Source of the DNA: Tahibacter aquaticus
Lineage (GTDB): Bacteria > Pseudomonadota > Gammaproteobacteria > Xanthomonadales > Rhodanobacteraceae
Reading direction: 5' to 3'
Assembly (NCBI RefSeq): GCF_004363655.1
Contig: NZ_SNZH01000017.1
Coordinates: 62,001-126,000 of the forward strand
DNA length: 64,000 nt
The stretch's first letter is position 1. Each line of letters opens with the position of its first letter. The translations under genes were made by a program, and so were the position numbers. Below the pieces are notes generated by a model. The model did no database searches, was not told the origin of the DNA, and was given only the letters and a program-made list of their open reading frames with translations. Positions 37,260 through 46,617 of this stretch are shown one piece after another.

Positions 37260-38456
37260 TTACAGCGCTTCGAAAATACCAGCGGCGCCCATGCCGGTGC
37301 CGATGCACATGGTCACCATGCCGTACTTCTGCTGGCGCCGGCGCAGGCCGTGGACCAGGGTAGCCGCGCGGATCGCACCGGTGGCACCCAGCGGATGGCC
37401 CAGCGCAATCGCGCCGCCGAGTGGATTGACCTTGGCTGGGTCCAGGCCGACGTCGCGAATCACCGCCAGCGCCTGGGCGGCAAAGGCTTCGTTGAGTTCG
37501 ATCCAGTCGAGCTGGTCCTTGCTCAGTCCAGCCTGCTTGAGCGCCTTCGGAATCGCGGCGATCGGGCCTATGCCCATGATTTCCGGCGGCACGCCGGCCA
37601 CGGCGAAGGAGACGAAGCGGGCCAGTGGCGTCAGGCCGTAGTCCTTGATCGCCTGTTCGCTGGCCAGCAGTACCGCGCCGGCGCCGTCGGACATCTGCGA
37701 GGAATTGCCTGCGGTGACCGAGCCGCCCATGCGGAACACCGGGCGCAGCTTGGCCAGGCCGTCGGCGCTGGTGTCCTTGCGCGGGCCTTCGTCGGTATCG
37801 ATGCTGCGCGTGTCGGCGACGATGCCGCGGGTGGCCAGGTTGGGGTAGTGGTCGGCGAGCACGTACGGTGAAATTTCGCCCTTGAATTCACCCGCGGCAA
37901 TGGCGGCCAGGGCTTTCTGGTGCGAGGCCAGGGCGAAGGCGTCCTGGTCTTCGCGGCTGACTTTCCACTGTTCGGCGACTTTCTCCGCCGTGATGCCCAT
38001 GCCGTAGGCGATGGCGATGTTCTCGTTGTCGAACACGGCCGGGTTCATGGCGATCTTGTGGCCCATCATCGGCACCATCGACATCGATTCGGTGCCACCG
38101 GCCAGCATCAGGTCGGCTTCGCCGGTGCGGATGCGGTCGGCTGCCATGGCGATGGCCTGCACGCCGGAAGAACAGAAGCGGTTGATCGTGACCGCAGCCA
38201 CCGTATGTGGCAGTCCGGCCAGCAGGGTGGCGATGCGCGCCACGTTCATGCCTTGCTCGGCCTCGGGCATGGCGCAACCGATCACGGCGTCGTCGATGCG
38301 GCTGACGTCGATGCCCGGCGCCTGCGCCACGGCGGCCCGGATCACATGGGCGAGCAGGTCGTCCGGCCGGGTATTGCGGAACACGCCGCGCGGCGCCTTG
38401 CCCACGGCGGTGCGGGTGGCGGCGACGATGTAGACATCCTGGATTTGCTTGGTCAT
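37260..38456 (-). CDS. Acetyl-CoA C-acyltransferase (FadA-like thiolase)
   Basis: A 398-residue thiolase that performs the last step of beta-oxidation. The nucleophilic Cys95 is in INRFCSSGVQA. The His is in GHPLGATGA and the second Cys in CIGTGMGAAG. It lies 17 bases after the FadB-like gene on the minus strand with GAGGA before the ATG, so the two form a fadBA-type operon. Confidence 0.93.
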   Translation of the reverse strand: MTKQIQDVYIVAATRTAVGKAPRGVFRNTRPDDLLAHVIRAAVAQAPGIDVSRIDDAVIGCAMPEAEQGMNVARIATLLAGLPHTVAAVTINRFCSSGVQAIAMAADRIRTGEADLMLAGGTESMSMVPMMGHKIAMNPAVFDNENIAIAYGMGITAEKVAEQWKVSREDQDAFALASHQKALAAIAAGEFKGEISPYVLADHYPNLATRGIVADTRSIDTDEGPRKDTSADGLAKLRPVFRMGGSVTAGNSSQMSDGAGAVLLASEQAIKDYGLTPLARFVSFAVAGVPPEIMGIGPIAAIPKALKQAGLSKDQLDWIELNEAFAAQALAVIRDVGLDPAKVNPLGGAIALGHPLGATGAIRAATLVHGLRRRQQKYGMVTMCIGTGMGAAGIFEAL

Positions 38457-38473
38457 TGCAGTGTCCTCGTCGC

Positions 38474-40840
38474 TCAGTTGCGCAGCGGCTTGCCGGTGGT
38501 CAGGGTGTGAACGATGCGGGCCTGGGTCTTGGGCATTTGCGCCAGTTCGACGAAATGCTTGCGCTCCAGCGCCAGCAGCCATTCCTCGTCGACCAGCGAG
38601 CCGCGCTCGATCACGCCGCCGCACAGCGTGTCGGCGATGCGCGAACCGATCTCGTAGTCGTGTTCGGAAATGAAGCGGCCTTCGAGCATGTTGACCAGCA
38701 TCATCTTCAGGCTGGCTGTGCCGACGTCGCCGCAGACCGGAATCTGAGCTGGCAGTGCCGGGCGATAGCCCGCATCGGCCAGGGCCGCGGCTTCGCGCTG
38801 GGCTACCCAGAGCACTTCATGCGTGTTGAAAACGATGGTGTCGGTGGCGCGCAGCAGGCCCATTTCCTTGGCTTCCAGCGCGCTGGCCGAGACCTTGGCC
38901 ATGGCCACGGTCTCGAAGAAGGCCTTGACCGCGTTGAATGGATCGGCCGGATTGGCCTTGGCGCAGCGCAGGGCGATTTCCTTCAGGCCGCCGCCGGCCG
39001 GCAGCAGGCCTACGCCGGCTTCGACCAGGCCGATATAGCTTTCCAGCGCCGCCACCGTCTTTGTGCAGTGCATCTGGAATTCGCAGCCGCCGCCGAAGGC
39101 CATGCCGCGAATTGCCGCCACGGTCGGCACCAGCGAGCGCTTCAGGCGCATGCTGGTGGCCTGGAAGTTGGCAATCATGGCCTCGAATTCGGCCACCTTG
39201 CCGGCCTGCAGCAAGCCCATCGCGCCCTTCAGGTCGGCACCGGCCGAGAACGGTTCTTTGGCCTGCCACAGCACCAGGCCCTTGAAGCGCTGCTCGGCTT
39301 CGTCGACTGCGCGCTGGATGCCGTCGAGGACGAAGTCGTTGACCGTGTTCATCTTGGTCTTGAACGAGACGATGCCGATGTCGTCGCCCAGGTGCCACAG
39401 GCGCAGGCCGTCGTTCTCGTACACCGTCGTGCCCTGGTCGAACTTCTCGCCCAGGATAGGATCGGGGAAATGCTGGCGCTGATAAACAGGATGAGAAGAA
39501 CGCGGCAATGCCTTGTTCTGACTGGCGGAATACGAGCCATCCTTGCCATGCACGCCGGTCCGTCCGTCGCTGACCCAGGCCGGCAGCGGCGCGCTGCTCA
39601 TGGCCTTGCCGGCGGCGATGTCCTCGGCGATCCAGCCCGCTACCTGCTGCCAGCCGGCGGCCTGCCAGGTCTCGAACGGACCCAACTGCCAGCCGTAGCC
39701 CCAGCGGATGGCGAAATCGACGTCGCGCGCAGTTTCGGCAATATCCGCCAGGTGGAAGGCGCTGTAGTGGAACAGATCGCGGAAGGTCGCCCAGAGGAAC
39801 TGGGCCTGCGGATCGACGCTGGCGCGCAGCTTGGCGAACTTCTCGCTCGGATCCTTGATCGCGAGGATCGCGCTGACCTCATCGCTGGGCTTCTGGTCGG
39901 CGGCGCGGTAGTCCTGCTTGGCCAGGTCCAGCACGACGATGTCCTTGCCCACCTTGCGGAACACGCCGGCCCCGGTCTTCTGGCCCAGCGCGCCCTTGTC
40001 GATCAAGGCCTTGAGCCAGAGCGGCGCCTGGAAATAGGCATGCCAGGGATCGTCCGGCAAGGTGTCGGCCATGGTCTTGATGACATGGGCCATGGTGTCC
40101 AGGCCGACCACGTCGGCGGTGCGGTAGGTCGCACTCTTGGGACGGCCGACGGCCGGGCCGGTCAGCGCGTCGACGGCGTCGAAGCCCAGGCCGAATTTCT
40201 CGGTGTGGTACATGGTGGCCAGCATCGAGAACACGCCGATGCGGTTGCCGATGAAGTTCGGCGTGTCCTTGGCATATACCACGCCCTTGCCGACCGTCGT
40301 GGTGAGGAAGGCTTCCAGTCCGGCCAGGATGTCGGCATCGGTGAACTTGTTCGGGATCAGTTCGACCAGGTGCATGTAGCGCGGCGGATTGAAGAAGTGC
40401 ACGCCGCAGAAACGATGGCGCAGGTTTTCCGGCAGCGCCTCGGCTAGGGTATTGATGGACAGGCCGGATGTATTGCTGGCAATAACTGCAGAATCAGGAA
40501 GATATGGAGCAATCTTCTTGTAAAGGTCGAGCTTCCAGTCGGTACGTTCGGCAATCGCCTCGATGACCAGGTCGCAGCCGCGCAGCAGTTCCAGGTGCTC
40601 GTCGTAGTTCGCCGGCACGATGGCGGCCTGGCGCGACTTGTCGGCGAGCGGAGCCGGCGAGAGCTTGGACAGGTTCTGGATCGCCTTGATCGCGATGCCG
40701 CTCTTGTCACCTTCCTTGGCGGGCAGGTCGAACAGCACGGTCTCGACATCGGCATTGGTGAGATGAGCGGCGATCTGCGCGCCCATGACACCGGCGCCGA
40801 GTACCGCAGCCTTGCGGATACGTAGCGGTTTGAAGCTCAT
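38474..40840 (-). CDS. 3-hydroxyacyl-CoA dehydrogenase / enoyl-CoA hydratase, FadN-like domain order
   Basis: A 788-residue bifunctional beta-oxidation enzyme. The dehydrogenase part comes first (AAVLGAGVMGAQIAAHL, SNTSGLSI, CGVHFFNPPRYMHLVEL), and the crotonase-type hydratase part follows (about 475-700: ADLKGAMGLLQ, RGMAFGGGCEFQMH, EAGVGLLPAGGG). E. coli FadB has the reverse order; Bacillus FadN has this one. GAGGT precedes the ATG. It is transcribed with the thiolase and probably controlled by the PsrA-like regulator upstream. Confidence 0.92.
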   Translation of the reverse strand: MSFKPLRIRKAAVLGAGVMGAQIAAHLTNADVETVLFDLPAKEGDKSGIAIKAIQNLSKLSPAPLADKSRQAAIVPANYDEHLELLRGCDLVIEAIAERTDWKLDLYKKIAPYLPDSAVIASNTSGLSINTLAEALPENLRHRFCGVHFFNPPRYMHLVELIPNKFTDADILAGLEAFLTTTVGKGVVYAKDTPNFIGNRIGVFSMLATMYHTEKFGLGFDAVDALTGPAVGRPKSATYRTADVVGLDTMAHVIKTMADTLPDDPWHAYFQAPLWLKALIDKGALGQKTGAGVFRKVGKDIVVLDLAKQDYRAADQKPSDEVSAILAIKDPSEKFAKLRASVDPQAQFLWATFRDLFHYSAFHLADIAETARDVDFAIRWGYGWQLGPFETWQAAGWQQVAGWIAEDIAAGKAMSSAPLPAWVSDGRTGVHGKDGSYSASQNKALPRSSHPVYQRQHFPDPILGEKFDQGTTVYENDGLRLWHLGDDIGIVSFKTKMNTVNDFVLDGIQRAVDEAEQRFKGLVLWQAKEPFSAGADLKGAMGLLQAGKVAEFEAMIANFQATSMRLKRSLVPTVAAIRGMAFGGGCEFQMHCTKTVAALESYIGLVEAGVGLLPAGGGLKEIALRCAKANPADPFNAVKAFFETVAMAKVSASALEAKEMGLLRATDTIVFNTHEVLWVAQREAAALADAGYRPALPAQIPVCGDVGTASLKMMLVNMLEGRFISEHDYEIGSRIADTLCGGVIERGSLVDEEWLLALERKHFVELAQMPKTQARIVHTLTTGKPLRN

Positions 40841-41238
40841 GGTGACCTCGTTGTGGCGGGAAGCGGAGGGGAAGCCCGGCGACTGTGCACCGATGCATTG
40901 GAGTTGTTGCTCGCGTTGCGGTGCAGCATCCGGCGCCCGAACGACGATGGTGGGACGGGCCGGCCTGCGGCCAGAGCCGGGTCCGCCAGGGGTGAGGGCG
41001 CAAGCACGGAATTGGCGGTATTGCCTGCGTCTGCATCGATACCGCGGTGGGCGGCAGCAGGCGCGGTCATGCGCAACAAGCCCACTCGGGTCGAGCCCTG
41101 CAGAGACTGGACATGAAGTGCAGGATGCCCGGCGCGCGGCAGTGGGCGGCGACGCAATCGATCTGTTCGTTCGATGGTTTTCGTGGCGGAGATACCTCGG
41201 CGTCGGGGCAGGCCAGGCGGCTGGCCCCGGCCGCGTTT
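40841..41238. other. 398-bp gap between the beta-oxidation operon and its likely regulator
   Basis: No gene recognised. It must contain the fadBA-type promoter near its left end on the minus strand, but no clear -10/-35 and no AAAC...GTTT operator are visible there. Several open frames cross it, all with ordinary GC-rich drift and no family motif. Confidence 0.5.
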
Positions 41239-41859
41239 CTACGGTGCGCGCAGGCCGGCGGCGGCGAAGCGGATCAGATGCTCGGCGGCGCGTTCCCGAT
41301 GCTGCTGTTCGGTGACGCCGGTCTTGCGCTTGATCACGCCGAAATCGGCCATGGCATAGGTCAGGGCACCGGCGACAATATCCAGCCGCCAGTACAGCTC
41401 TTCCTTGTCCAGATCGGGCAGGCGCTGGGCAAAGGCGGCATGGAAGCGCTTCATCACGTGGCCGTAGTTATCGGACAGGAATTTGCGCAGCGCGTCGTTG
41501 TGTTCGGCATAGGCGCGCGCCAGTACGCGTACGAAGGCACCGCCACCACCGCGGTCCTGCGACAGGTCCAGGGCCGGCTGGATAAAGGCGCCGAGCAGAT
41601 GTTCCAGGCCCGACTCCGGTTTTTTCAGTGCTTCGTCCAGGGCTTGCAGGCGGTGCGCGTTGAGTTCGTCCAGGCGGCGGCGGAATACCTCGTTGATGAG
41701 ATTTTCCTTGGAGCCGAAGTGGTAGTTGACTGCCGCCAGGTTCACATTTGCTGCCGCAGTCACCTGGCGCAGCGAGGCGCCGGCAAAGCCGAGCCGGGCA
41801 AACAGCTGTTCGGCGGCGCCGAGGATGCGTTCCTTGGTGGAGAAGTGCTGCGAGTTCAT
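41239..41859 (-). CDS. PsrA-like TetR family regulator
   Basis: A 206-residue repressor. The N-terminal HTH (about 8-55: TKERILGAAEQLFARLGFAG, VNLAAVNYHFGSKENLINEV) closely resembles Pseudomonas PsrA, a fatty-acid-responsive repressor of fadBA. The C-terminal helical domain would bind acyl-CoA or fatty acid. It lies upstream of the fadBA-type operon on the same strand. An AAAAC-GAGC-GTTTG site about 80 bp before its start suggests autoregulation. Confidence 0.83.
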   Translation of the reverse strand: MNSQHFSTKERILGAAEQLFARLGFAGASLRQVTAAANVNLAAVNYHFGSKENLINEVFRRRLDELNAHRLQALDEALKKPESGLEHLLGAFIQPALDLSQDRGGGGAFVRVLARAYAEHNDALRKFLSDNYGHVMKRFHAAFAQRLPDLDKEELYWRLDIVAGALTYAMADFGVIKRKTGVTEQQHRERAAEHLIRFAAAGLRAP

Positions 41860-41916
41860 GAAGTCCTTACACTGTCCGGTCTCGGGCTCAGGCCGGGTTC
41901 TGTTCTGGCGGGGCAG

Positions 41917-41935
41917 CCCAGGATCGGATCCTAGG
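41917..41935. promoter_or_regulatory. 19-bp palindrome upstream of the TetR gene
   Basis: CCCAGGATC-G-GATCCTAGG, with 8 of 9 arm positions matching. It lies 58 bp before the regulator start and could be an operator. Confidence 0.4.
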
Positions 41936-41936
41936 T

Positions 41937-41950
41937 AAAACGAGCGTTTG
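41937..41950. promoter_or_regulatory. PsrA-type operator candidate
   Basis: AAAACGAGCGTTTG fits the known PsrA consensus (C/G)AAAC-N2-4-GTTT(C/G) at all but the first base. It lies directly after the 19-bp palindrome upstream of the PsrA-like gene. Confidence 0.5.
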
Positions 41951-42246
41951 AATGCTACGAGAGCGCTTCGATCCGGTCAAACTTGACTGATCGCGGCGCA
42001 GCGAATGATCCAGCCTGAGTCGTTTTGCCGGCGTGACTCAATCAATAATGTCCTCTTGTCCGGCGGCCGCGACGCCCCCAATCAGGGGCGCCCGCGACGG
42101 TATTGGCCGGGACGGCTGCATACGTCGCGTGAATCAGCTAGAATTCAGAAGGATTTTGTCTGCTAACCCCGCATTCCTACGCGTGTTTGGTGATACCATC
42201 GCGCGCGGTGGCGGGATTCTTTTTTCTACAATCTGGAGCATTCGAC
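41951..42246. other. Regulatory gap upstream of ndk
   Basis: About 300 bp without a gene. It contains a hairpin CGCCCC-CAATCA-GGGGCG near 42074-42090, TAGAAT at 42139-42144 and TACAAT at 42227-42232, both possible -10 boxes for ndk. No matching -35 is convincing. Confidence 0.4.
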
Positions 42247-42672
42247 ATGGCGCTGGAGCGCACCTTGTCCATCATCAAACCCGATGCCGTCGCCAAGAAC
42301 GTGATCGGTGAAATTTATACCCGTTTCGAAAAGGCCGGCCTGAAGATCGTCGCGTCGAAGATGAAGCATCTCTCGCGCAAGGAAGCCGAAGGCTTCTACG
42401 CCGTGCATCGCGAGCGTCCGTTCTTCAATGCGCTGGTCGAGTTCATGATTTCCGGTCCGGTCGTGATCCAGGCGCTGGAAGGCGAAAATGCGGTGCTGAC
42501 GCATCGCGATCTGATGGGCGCCACCGATCCGAAGAAGGCCGAGAAGGGTACGATCCGTGCCGACTTCGCCGATTCCATCGACGCCAACGCGGTACACGGT
42601 TCCGATTCGCTCGATAATGCCGCTGTGGAAATTGCATATTTCTTTGCATCCACCGAGCTCTGCCCGCGCTGA
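42247..42672 (+). CDS. ndk: Nucleoside diphosphate kinase
   Basis: A 141-residue enzyme transferring the gamma-phosphate between nucleotides. [15 protein letters not shown] starts the protein and the phospho-histidine is His117 in NAVHGSDS, identical in position to E. coli. GGAG precedes the ATG. It heads the ndk-rlmN-pilW-rodZ series. Confidence 0.97.
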   Translation: MALERTLSIIKPDAVAKNVIGEIYTRFEKAGLKIVASKMKHLSRKEAEGFYAVHRERPFFNALVEFMISGPVVIQALEGENAVLTHRDLMGATDPKKAEKGTIRADFADSIDANAVHGSDSLDNAAVEIAYFFASTELCPR

Positions 42673-42683
42673 GGAATGATCTG

Positions 42684-43796
42684 GTGACAGTGGTGAAACC
42701 CAACCTGTTCGATTACGACCGCCAGGGATTGCGCGATCTGTTTGCATCCATTGGCGAGAAGCCCTACCGGGCCGATCAGGTGATGAAGTGGATGTATCAC
42801 CGCCATGTCACCGATTTTGGCCAGATGACCGATGTCGGCAAGGCGCTGCGCGAGAAGCTCAGCGCCCATGTCGACATCGTTCCGCCCAAGACCGTATTCG
42901 AGAAACAGTCTGCCGACGGCACGCACAAGTGGCTGCTCGGCATGGACGGCAGCAATGCCATCGAGACCGTGTTCATTCCGGAAACCTCGCGCGGCACGCT
43001 GTGCGTCTCCTCGCAGGTGGGCTGTGGCCTCAACTGCCAGTTTTGCTCCACCGCCACCCAGGGCTTCAACCGCAACCTGTCTGCTGCCGAGATCATCGGC
43101 CAGGTCTGGGTCGCAGCGCGCCACTTGGGCAATGTGCCGCACCACCAGCGCAAGCTCACCAACGTGGTGATGATGGGCATGGGCGAGCCGCTGCTGAATT
43201 TCGACAACGTCGTGCGCGCGATGAGCGTGATGCGTGACGATCTCGGTTTCGGGCTGGCGAACAAGCGCGTCACCCTGTCCACTGCCGGACTGGTGCCAAT
43301 GATCGACAAACTCAGCGAAGCCAGCGACGTATCCCTCGCGGTCAGCCTGCATGCGCCGAACGACGAACTGCGCACCGAACTGGTGCCGCTGAACAAGAAG
43401 TATCCCATTGCGGAACTGCTGGGCGCCTGCCAGCGTTATGTGGCCAAGCGTCCGCGTGCCTCGATCACCTTCGAATACACCATGATGAAGGGGATCAACG
43501 ACAAGCCGGAGCTGGCGCGACAACTGGTCAAGCTGATGCGCAAGGTGCCGTCCAAGGTCAACCTGATTCCGTTCAACCCCTTCACCGGCACGCGCTTCGA
43601 GCGCTCCGAGGAAGAGGACATCCGCAACTTCCAGAAGATTCTGCTCGACGCGAACGTACTGACCACCGTACGGCGTACCCGCGGCGACGACATTGATGCA
43701 GCCTGCGGCCAGCTCAAGGGCCAGGTCGTCGACCGTACCCGGCGCCAGGCCGAGTTCCGCCGTACGCTGGACGAAGGCCAAGTCGATGCGGCGTAA
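42684..43796 (+). CDS. rlmN: Dual-specificity 23S rRNA/tRNA m2A methyltransferase
   Basis: A 370-residue radical-SAM enzyme methylating A2503 of 23S rRNA and A37 of some tRNAs. The iron-sulfur site is CGLNCQFC (Cys114, Cys118, Cys121). [10 protein letters not shown] and the catalytic C-terminal Cys in [10 protein letters not shown] are present. The GTG start has GAGG nine bases upstream. Its end overlaps pilW by 11 bp. Confidence 0.96.
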   Translation: MTVVKPNLFDYDRQGLRDLFASIGEKPYRADQVMKWMYHRHVTDFGQMTDVGKALREKLSAHVDIVPPKTVFEKQSADGTHKWLLGMDGSNAIETVFIPETSRGTLCVSSQVGCGLNCQFCSTATQGFNRNLSAAEIIGQVWVAARHLGNVPHHQRKLTNVVMMGMGEPLLNFDNVVRAMSVMRDDLGFGLANKRVTLSTAGLVPMIDKLSEASDVSLAVSLHAPNDELRTELVPLNKKYPIAELLGACQRYVAKRPRASITFEYTMMKGINDKPELARQLVKLMRKVPSKVNLIPFNPFTGTRFERSEEEDIRNFQKILLDANVLTTVRRTRGDDIDAACGQLKGQVVDRTRRQAEFRRTLDEGQVDAA

Positions 43797-44547
43797 GCTG
43801 ATACTGGCTCTTTTGATCCTGACGCTGGGCCTGAACGCCTGCGGCGCCTCTTCGCCGCGGCTCAAGGCCAGCGACAAGGCGCGCAGCGCAGCCGAAGTGC
43901 ATGTCGCGCTGGGCCAGCGCTACATGCAGCAGGGCAAGCTCGAAATCGCGCTGGAAAAGCTCGAGAAGGCGTTGAAGTACGATGCGTCCTACGTCGACGC
44001 GCATACGGTCATCGCGGTGCTGTACGAGCGCATCAACGACCAGCGCAAGGCGGCCGAGCACTACAAGCGCGCGGCCGACCTGGCGCCGCGCAACGGTGCG
44101 GTGAACAACAACTACGGTGCCTTCCTCTGCCGCAACGGCAAGCTCGAAGAAGCCGAGCAGCGCTTCAGCGCGGCCATCGCCGATCCGTTCTACAAGACGC
44201 CGGACGTTGCCTATACCAATGCCGGCACCTGCCTGCTGAAGACCCAGAACATCGACCGCGCGGAACACTATTTCCGCAAGGCGCTGGATACCAATCCGAA
44301 TAACAGCGAGGCGCTGTTTCACCTGGCCGGCCTGTTGTTCCAGAAGAGCGATTTCCTGCGCGCGCGTGCTTTCCTGCAGCGTTTCGATGCGCTCGGTGTT
44401 GCCAATCCCGATGCGTTGCTGCTGGGCCACAGCATAGAAACCGGCTTGGGCAACACGCGCGAAGCCAACGAGTACGCGCGGCGCCTGCGCACCGAATTTC
44501 CCGACTCGCCCCAGCGGCAGAAGCTGGAACCGAGCACTCCGTCATGA
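43786..44547 (+). CDS. pilW: PilW/PilF, type IV pilus secretin pilotin
   Basis: A 253-residue TPR lipoprotein with lipobox LGLNAC. Repeats such as [21 protein letters not shown] and [20 protein letters not shown] build the pilotin that assembles the PilQ secretin. ATG at 43786 has GAAGG eight bases upstream. The stop overlaps the rodZ start. Confidence 0.93.
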   Translation: MRRKLILALLILTLGLNACGASSPRLKASDKARSAAEVHVALGQRYMQQGKLEIALEKLEKALKYDASYVDAHTVIAVLYERINDQRKAAEHYKRAADLAPRNGAVNNNYGAFLCRNGKLEEAEQRFSAAIADPFYKTPDVAYTNAGTCLLKTQNIDRAEHYFRKALDTNPNNSEALFHLAGLLFQKSDFLRARAFLQRFDALGVANPDALLLGHSIETGLGNTREANEYARRLRTEFPDSPQRQKLEPSTPS

Positions 44548-45704
44548 AACATCGACAAAAACGTTCGCACTCTGGCGCCGGTGTTGCGGCGGCGCCTGCA
44601 GCGACATCACCAGCCATCCCACCCAATGACGATCAGATCACTCTCGATCTCGCCTCGCAGCCGATGACCAGCCCCCACGACGAAACCTACTCTGCTGCGG
44701 CCACGGACAGTGCCGTGCTTGCGAACACGGACGATACATCCTCCCGCGAACTGGCCGCCGAAGACGGTAGCCGGGAGCTCTTCAATCTGCCCGCCGAGGC
44801 GCAGGACGCACCCCGCCTGGGCGAGCGACTGCGCCACGCACGCAACGAGAAGGGTCTGAGCCTGGATGAAGTCTGCGCCCGCCTGCGCTTGCCGCAGCGC
44901 GTCGTGGCGAAGCTGGAAGGCAACGACTACGGCGCGATCGAGCACGACGTCTATCTGCGCGGCTATCTGGCCAGTTATGCGCGTCTGCTGGAAATTCCGC
45001 TGCAGGCCGTCGACAGCCAGCTGCGCGAGCGCGCGCCGGTCGTACCGACCCTGGTTGCTACCGGCCGCATCTCGCATTCGCGCTATCTGTTCCAGCGCTA
45101 TTCGGTGCCGACGGTCTACGTGATCCTGACCGGCCTGATCGTGGCCCCGGCGGTGTGGCTGGCCACTCATGGCGGCCTTGACCAGAATCTGGCGCGGCTG
45201 GCGCCATTGGAGCAGTCGATGCCGGGCGAGACGCCGGCTCCGGCCAGTACGTCGCTCGCCCTGCCGTTGGATTCGGGCGCTGGCGGTGCAGCTTCGCCAC
45301 CGGCCACGGTCGCCAGCGTTCCGGCAGAGCCGCCGCATGCGACAGCAGAGCAGCCGCTGATGGCGTCGATGATGCCGGCCATCAAGCACGAATCCCAGCC
45401 TGAACCGGCGCCGGCCTTGCCGGCGGGCCGCTACGAACTCAGCCTGCGCCTGAAGGAAGCAAGCTGGGTGGAAATGATCGGTGGCGATGGTCAGCGCGTC
45501 GAGTTCGGCCTGTTGCCGGCCGGCAGCAGCAAAACCTATACGGTAGGTCAGGCGCTCAGCGTGCGCCTGGGCAATTCGGCCAATGCGGAATTGCTCGTCA
45601 ACGGCAAGCCGGTCGATCTGGCACCGTTCCGCCGCGCCAATGTCGCGCACCTGAAACTGGTCGACGGTGCTGCGGCGAATCCGGCCACAGCCAGCGATAA
45701 CTGA
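44544..45704 (+). CDS. rodZ: RodZ, cell-shape protein
   Basis: A 386-residue bitopic protein. A low-complexity N terminus is followed by an XRE-type HTH (about 90-155: LGERLRHARNEKGLSLDEVC) that binds MreB, a TM helix (about 187-210, VPTVYVILTGLIVAPAVWLA), a Pro/Ala-rich periplasmic linker and a C-terminal beta domain (DUF4115, about 293-375: YELSLRLKEASWVEMIGGDG). The N-terminal extension of about 85 residues before the HTH is longer than in E. coli. Confidence 0.92.
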   Translation: MKHRQKRSHSGAGVAAAPAATSPAIPPNDDQITLDLASQPMTSPHDETYSAAATDSAVLANTDDTSSRELAAEDGSRELFNLPAEAQDAPRLGERLRHARNEKGLSLDEVCARLRLPQRVVAKLEGNDYGAIEHDVYLRGYLASYARLLEIPLQAVDSQLRERAPVVPTLVATGRISHSRYLFQRYSVPTVYVILTGLIVAPAVWLATHGGLDQNLARLAPLEQSMPGETPAPASTSLALPLDSGAGGAASPPATVASVPAEPPHATAEQPLMASMMPAIKHESQPEPAPALPAGRYELSLRLKEASWVEMIGGDGQRVEFGLLPAGSSKTYTVGQALSVRLGNSANAELLVNGKPVDLAPFRRANVAHLKLVDGAAANPATASDN

Positions 45705-45939
45705 ATCGAAGCGAATCGTCCGCGCTTTGCCGCGGCGGTTGGGAGTGCGCTGCGCACGCTTCCTGTTACTCTACGGCGCCCCCGGGCTGGCCGGTTGTTC
45801 CGGCCGCCCTGGGGCGTTTCTCGCGACGGTCGCCATCGCTCGATGGCGGCTCTGCGGTCGACCGGCAGCCGGGCCTTCCTGCGGCTGCACTCATTAGAAG
45901 AATGGCCGCCCCCGGGCAGGCGCAACCTGGATGTTGAAC
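45705..45939 (+). other. Structured gap where ispG-hisS lie in many gammaproteobacteria
   Basis: No gene. It holds a long GC-rich hairpin at 45777-45816 (CGCCCCCGGGCTGGCCGG with CCGGCCGCCCTGGGGCG, one mismatch and one bulge) without a T-run, and a second hairpin built on CGCCATCG/CGATGGCG near 45830-45847. Confidence 0.5.
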
Positions 45940-46617
45940 ATGGCTTTCGATCAACTCGACGAACACGAACAAAGCGAAGTCGTACGCAAATGGGTGCGCG
46001 ACAACGCAGCCTCCATCCTTGCCGGCGTGGTCCTGGGCCTGCTGGCCATCTTCGGTTATTTCCAGTGGAAGTCGCACCAGTTGCGCCAGCAAGTGGTCGC
46101 GGCTGGCGAGTTCCAGAATTTCGGCGCTGCCGTCGGTGCCAAGAACGACGAGCGCTCCAAGGCAGCACTCGAGTTGATGCAGAAAGAGCATGCCGGCAGC
46201 GCCTATGCCGTCATTGCAAGCATGCGCTGGGCCGAAGCGGCGGTAGCCAGGAAAGACCTGGCCGCGGCCGAACAGTCGCTGCAGTGGGCCTATGACCACG
46301 CCGGCGATAAAGCCCTGAAAAGTCTGGCCGGTCAGAACCTGGCCCGGGTCAAGCTGGGCGCCGACAAGGCCGCCGAAGCGCTGGCCCTGCTCGACAGCCT
46401 GCCCACCGAAGCCTACGCGGCCAGCATTGCCGAGCTGCGTGGCGACATCCTGCTTGTCCAGGGCAAGCGCGACGAAGCGCGTACGGCTTATCAGGCCTCG
46501 ATCGACGCCCTCGAACCGACCGCGCCGAATCGCCAGACCGTGGAAATGAAGCGTGACGATGCAGCTGGTGCAATCGCCGCTCCGGCCGTCGCCGCTGCAG
46601 AGAAGCAGAGCTCATGA
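45940..46617 (+). CDS. YfgM-like ancillary SecYEG translocon subunit
   Basis: A 225-residue membrane-anchored TPR protein (N-terminal MAFDQLDEHEQSEVVRKW, TM ASILAGVVLGLLAIFGYF), the YfgM family that links SecYEG to periplasmic chaperones. ATG at 45940 is preferred to one three codons upstream, because GGAT is then seven bases away. The stop overlaps bamB. Confidence 0.9.
   Translation: MAFDQLDEHEQSEVVRKWVRDNAASILAGVVLGLLAIFGYFQWKSHQLRQQVVAAGEFQNFGAAVGAKNDERSKAALELMQKEHAGSAYAVIASMRWAEAAVARKDLAAAEQSLQWAYDHAGDKALKSLAGQNLARVKLGADKAAEALALLDSLPTEAYAASIAELRGDILLVQGKRDEARTAYQASIDALEPTAPNRQTVEMKRDDAAGAIAAPAVAAAEKQSS

Noticed and set aside
40841-41238. PsrA box before the fadBA-type operon
   Set aside because: I found no AAAC...GTTT pairing in this stretch, so no operator is claimed there.
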